The position numbers and the translations under genes were made by a program. A stretch of 64,000 nt of DNA, from contig NW_002060947.1 in NCBI RefSeq assembly GCF_000150275.1, positions 542,695 to 606,694 of the forward strand, read 5' to 3'. Below the pieces are notes generated by a model, which saw only the letters and a list, made by a program, of their open reading frames with translations, was not told where the DNA came from and searched no databases. Positions 61,801 through 64,000 of the stretch are shown piece by piece; position 1 is the stretch's first letter; every line of letters starts with the position of its first letter. The DNA comes from Trichoplax adhaerens (taxonomy: Eukaryota; Placozoa; Uniplacotomia; Trichoplacea; Trichoplacidae).

Positions 61801-64000
61801 TTCAATATAATCGTTGACAGCGCCATTCTATTACTGTTACATCTACGCGATCTTTCATCAATTATCATATACTGGTAATAAATCAGTACACTGCAGAAAG
61901 GTCTTACAATGCTTTTATTTGTTCTCTATAGGACAATTATTTAATTCATCTTCGTTTTTTTTCAATTTAGCAGGGCGATCGGATAGCTATAGTCCTACTG
62001 TCCTAATTATCGTAGATTTTTTTATCAATTACAAAATACTAGTGGTAATGGTCGAAAGTTAATTTATTTAATGGAGTATTTCTTCCAATTAGCAGTGCTA
62101 GAAAGTGCCTATTCATTTGTTACACTCTTTTACATCATATAAGCGTTTTGGCAGCAATTGCGAAGCATTAAGCTTTAACCGATTTAAGTTATGTAATTTT
62201 TTGAAATTAGTTGTAAATACACCTTTATACTTAGTATTAGTCGAAAATAAATAGAATAACACTCTCGGGTAGGGTACTATATCTAACATTTAGGCATTCA
62301 TTTCTCCTCTATCGCTACTGAAAATAATAGTTTATAGAGAACGGTGTGGTGATTACTGTACATAAATTGAAAATATCCATTAACGGAATTTTGTATGTTA
62401 GATGATGATGGTTATCGAAGGGGTAGGCGATTATAGAGCAGTTAGTGTAGACTTTAAAATATTTTGGATTAGTGCGTATTAAATTAAAGAAATATGTGTG
62501 TCAAGGCAATTAGTAGATTTCAATATTTGAGTTTACCACAAGTTAAGGTTCTAAGTACTCTTTCGATTAGTCAGTTAAGAGGCGTTTAGTTGTAGAATTA
62601 TTGAAAGTAAAGTCGCTAACTATCTGTCACAACCGAGATTGCAAGACAAAAATTAAGGGGCTTCTTGCCTCTAAAGTAGTCTTAACTATCTAAGTACCTA
62701 ACTCTAAGCACTCTTTAATCTGCCAAACCTAGATTCGAGTCTTAGACGATAGAATACTCACGCTAAGAATCAAAACTTTATTCTAAAAGCTATTTATTAA
62801 AATATCCAATTGAACTCACAACTTACAATCTGCTGCTAACCATTGATAACTGTCTGTTATCAACTAACTTATCAACTCCCTCAATTAAGAACTTTGAGGC
62901 TTTTATATAGCCTCACAAACTTCGTTGGTGCAATACAATAATAAATTTATAGCCAAGTCTACATGCTAAGTAAAGCAAGAATCACAACACACTTTCTATG
63001 ACATTTTATATTAGTTAATTAATGGCTAGATTTTAACATATGATTCATTACTCAACGAAATTATATCATGGATGACGCAATAATTAATTAATTGCCATAC
63101 TATCAATCGAATTTGTTTTAAGTGAATGTTTATTGCAACGCTATATTAACGAGCTCTGTACTTGGTAGAGAGTAAATTCATTTCCACACCCAATAGGGCA
63201 CATTAAGTAAGAGAAAACTATTTCAATCATTCAAAAGTTATCGAGAAAAAATCTTAAATCACATTCAATCGAGTACTTAAAGTGAGGGAAGACTATTTCA
63301 ATCGTTCCTTGGTTTATAAAATCATACTTTAAACGTAATTAGTCAATTGGAGCCAAAAATCGAAGATAGGCTTTTCAATCATCAATTAAAGAAAAATAGA
63401 GTATTATGATCGTAATTAGTTATTCAATCGCTCGCGTTTAAACGTGCTGTAGTCGGACTTTTGATATAAATTTATAAGACAAGTCATAAGAATGGATTAG
63501 GTATGGGAGGAAATGTCTACTTCATGTCGATTAGTTGTTAAAACATCTACCTCATTTATTGACTAATTATGTACTTCGAGATTAAGCTTTTCGAAGTATG
63601 ACAGCTGGTACACACATTAAACACTATCGTATAGTATACTACCACCAAAAATTAAAAAAATTATATTTCTTTGCGATAACGTTTTACCACTTTGAACCGC
63701 AGAACAGACCTATAAATCTTGATATGATTCGTACCTTAAATATACTTTTGATACAATAGCAACGACTTTCTCCTGATCCAAAAGTGTTGTCAATCTTAAT
63801 AAAAAACTTCATGAATTCATAATAAATGTTATTTTGAGCAATTCCGATTGACTTAGTCACGTAAAACCATATTATAGAGACGTTACCTTATGGCAAATAA
63901 CGACGATAACAATTGATGTTTAAATACCCGTAGCTGGAGCCGTATTGCTTACTGTATCAGCAATTCACATTTTGGTAGCAGAAGTTATATATTTATGCTG
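58882..64000. other. Terminal non-coding region
   Basis: A diverged tandem repeat occupies about 59689-60740. A weaker repeat with ACTATTTCAATC lies near 63214 and 63290. No gene recognised; ORFs here are AT-driven. Confidence 0.5.
59689..60740. repeat. Diverged tandem repeat with three clear copies and one partial
   Basis: Copies start near 59689, 59820 and 59968, with a weaker fourth near 60536-60740. Shared words include TATTGAGTAAAATTCTGCATGAATG and AATAGAACGTAGNGNAATAGT. On the minus strand each copy translates to a similar hydrophobic peptide, for example LFLYVLFAEVFITMMVFIHA, LFHYILFKEMFITLLVFIYA and LFYFVIFREIIMAMLVLIHT. Confidence 0.75.

Overview
This window looks like nuclear DNA from an animal, most likely an early-branching one such as a placozoan. 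It is AT-rich, its genes are cut by many short GT-AG introns (often 80-400 bases), and the proteins I could rebuild by hand are animal ones: a Bardet-Biedl ciliary subunit (BBS7), the phosphorylase kinase alpha subunit, SETD7, arfaptin, metaxin, a class A GPCR and hydroxylysine kinase. An interstitial block of the animal telomere repeat TTAGGG agrees. The placozoan assignment is inference; no species marker was read directly. There are no bacterial operons, CRISPR arrays or ribosome binding sites.

Layout. 1-4.5 kb: no recognisable gene. 4.5-5.2 kb: a small minus-strand ORF and a block of GTAC-palindrome DNA, then metaxin (5188-7408, +, 8 exons). 9.7-11.4 kb: an ornithine-type mitochondrial carrier (+, 6 exons). 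14.6-15.8 kb: an intronless rhodopsin-family GPCR (-). 17.3-19.6 kb: dispersed and tandem repeats. 20.5-23.8 kb: SETD7 (-, 14 exons). 24.4-25.3 kb: a small minus-strand ORF and a second GTAC block, then arfaptin (25641-27291, +, 3 exons). 27.7-30.3 kb: broken coding remnants and unassigned exons. 30.3-30.6 kb: TIMM8 (-, intronless). 30.9-32.1 kb: a third GTAC block with a three-copy long repeat. 32.7-40.9 kb: PHKA (+, about 34 exons). 41.6-50.7 kb: BBS7 (-, at least 23 exons). 51.8 kb: telomeric repeat block. 53.4-54.2 kb: divergent tandem repeat. 57.4-58.9 kb: hydroxylysine kinase (+, 2 exons). 59.7-60.7 kb: another tandem repeat. The rest is non-coding as far as I can see.

The genes do not form a pathway. 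Three encode mitochondrial proteins (metaxin, the carrier, TIMM8), and the hydroxylysine kinase copy carries a leader that may also send it there. The others serve glycogen control, cilia, lysine methylation, Golgi and vesicle membranes, and receptor signalling. The most unusual structural theme is the dense CTGTACAG/GTAC palindrome DNA. It lies between a minus-strand ORF or gene on its left and a plus-strand gene on its right at three separate places, so it may mark divergent promoters or be a recurrent repeat family. A second theme is partial duplication of exon-intron junctions inside PHKA and BBS7, which leaves decoy splice sites.
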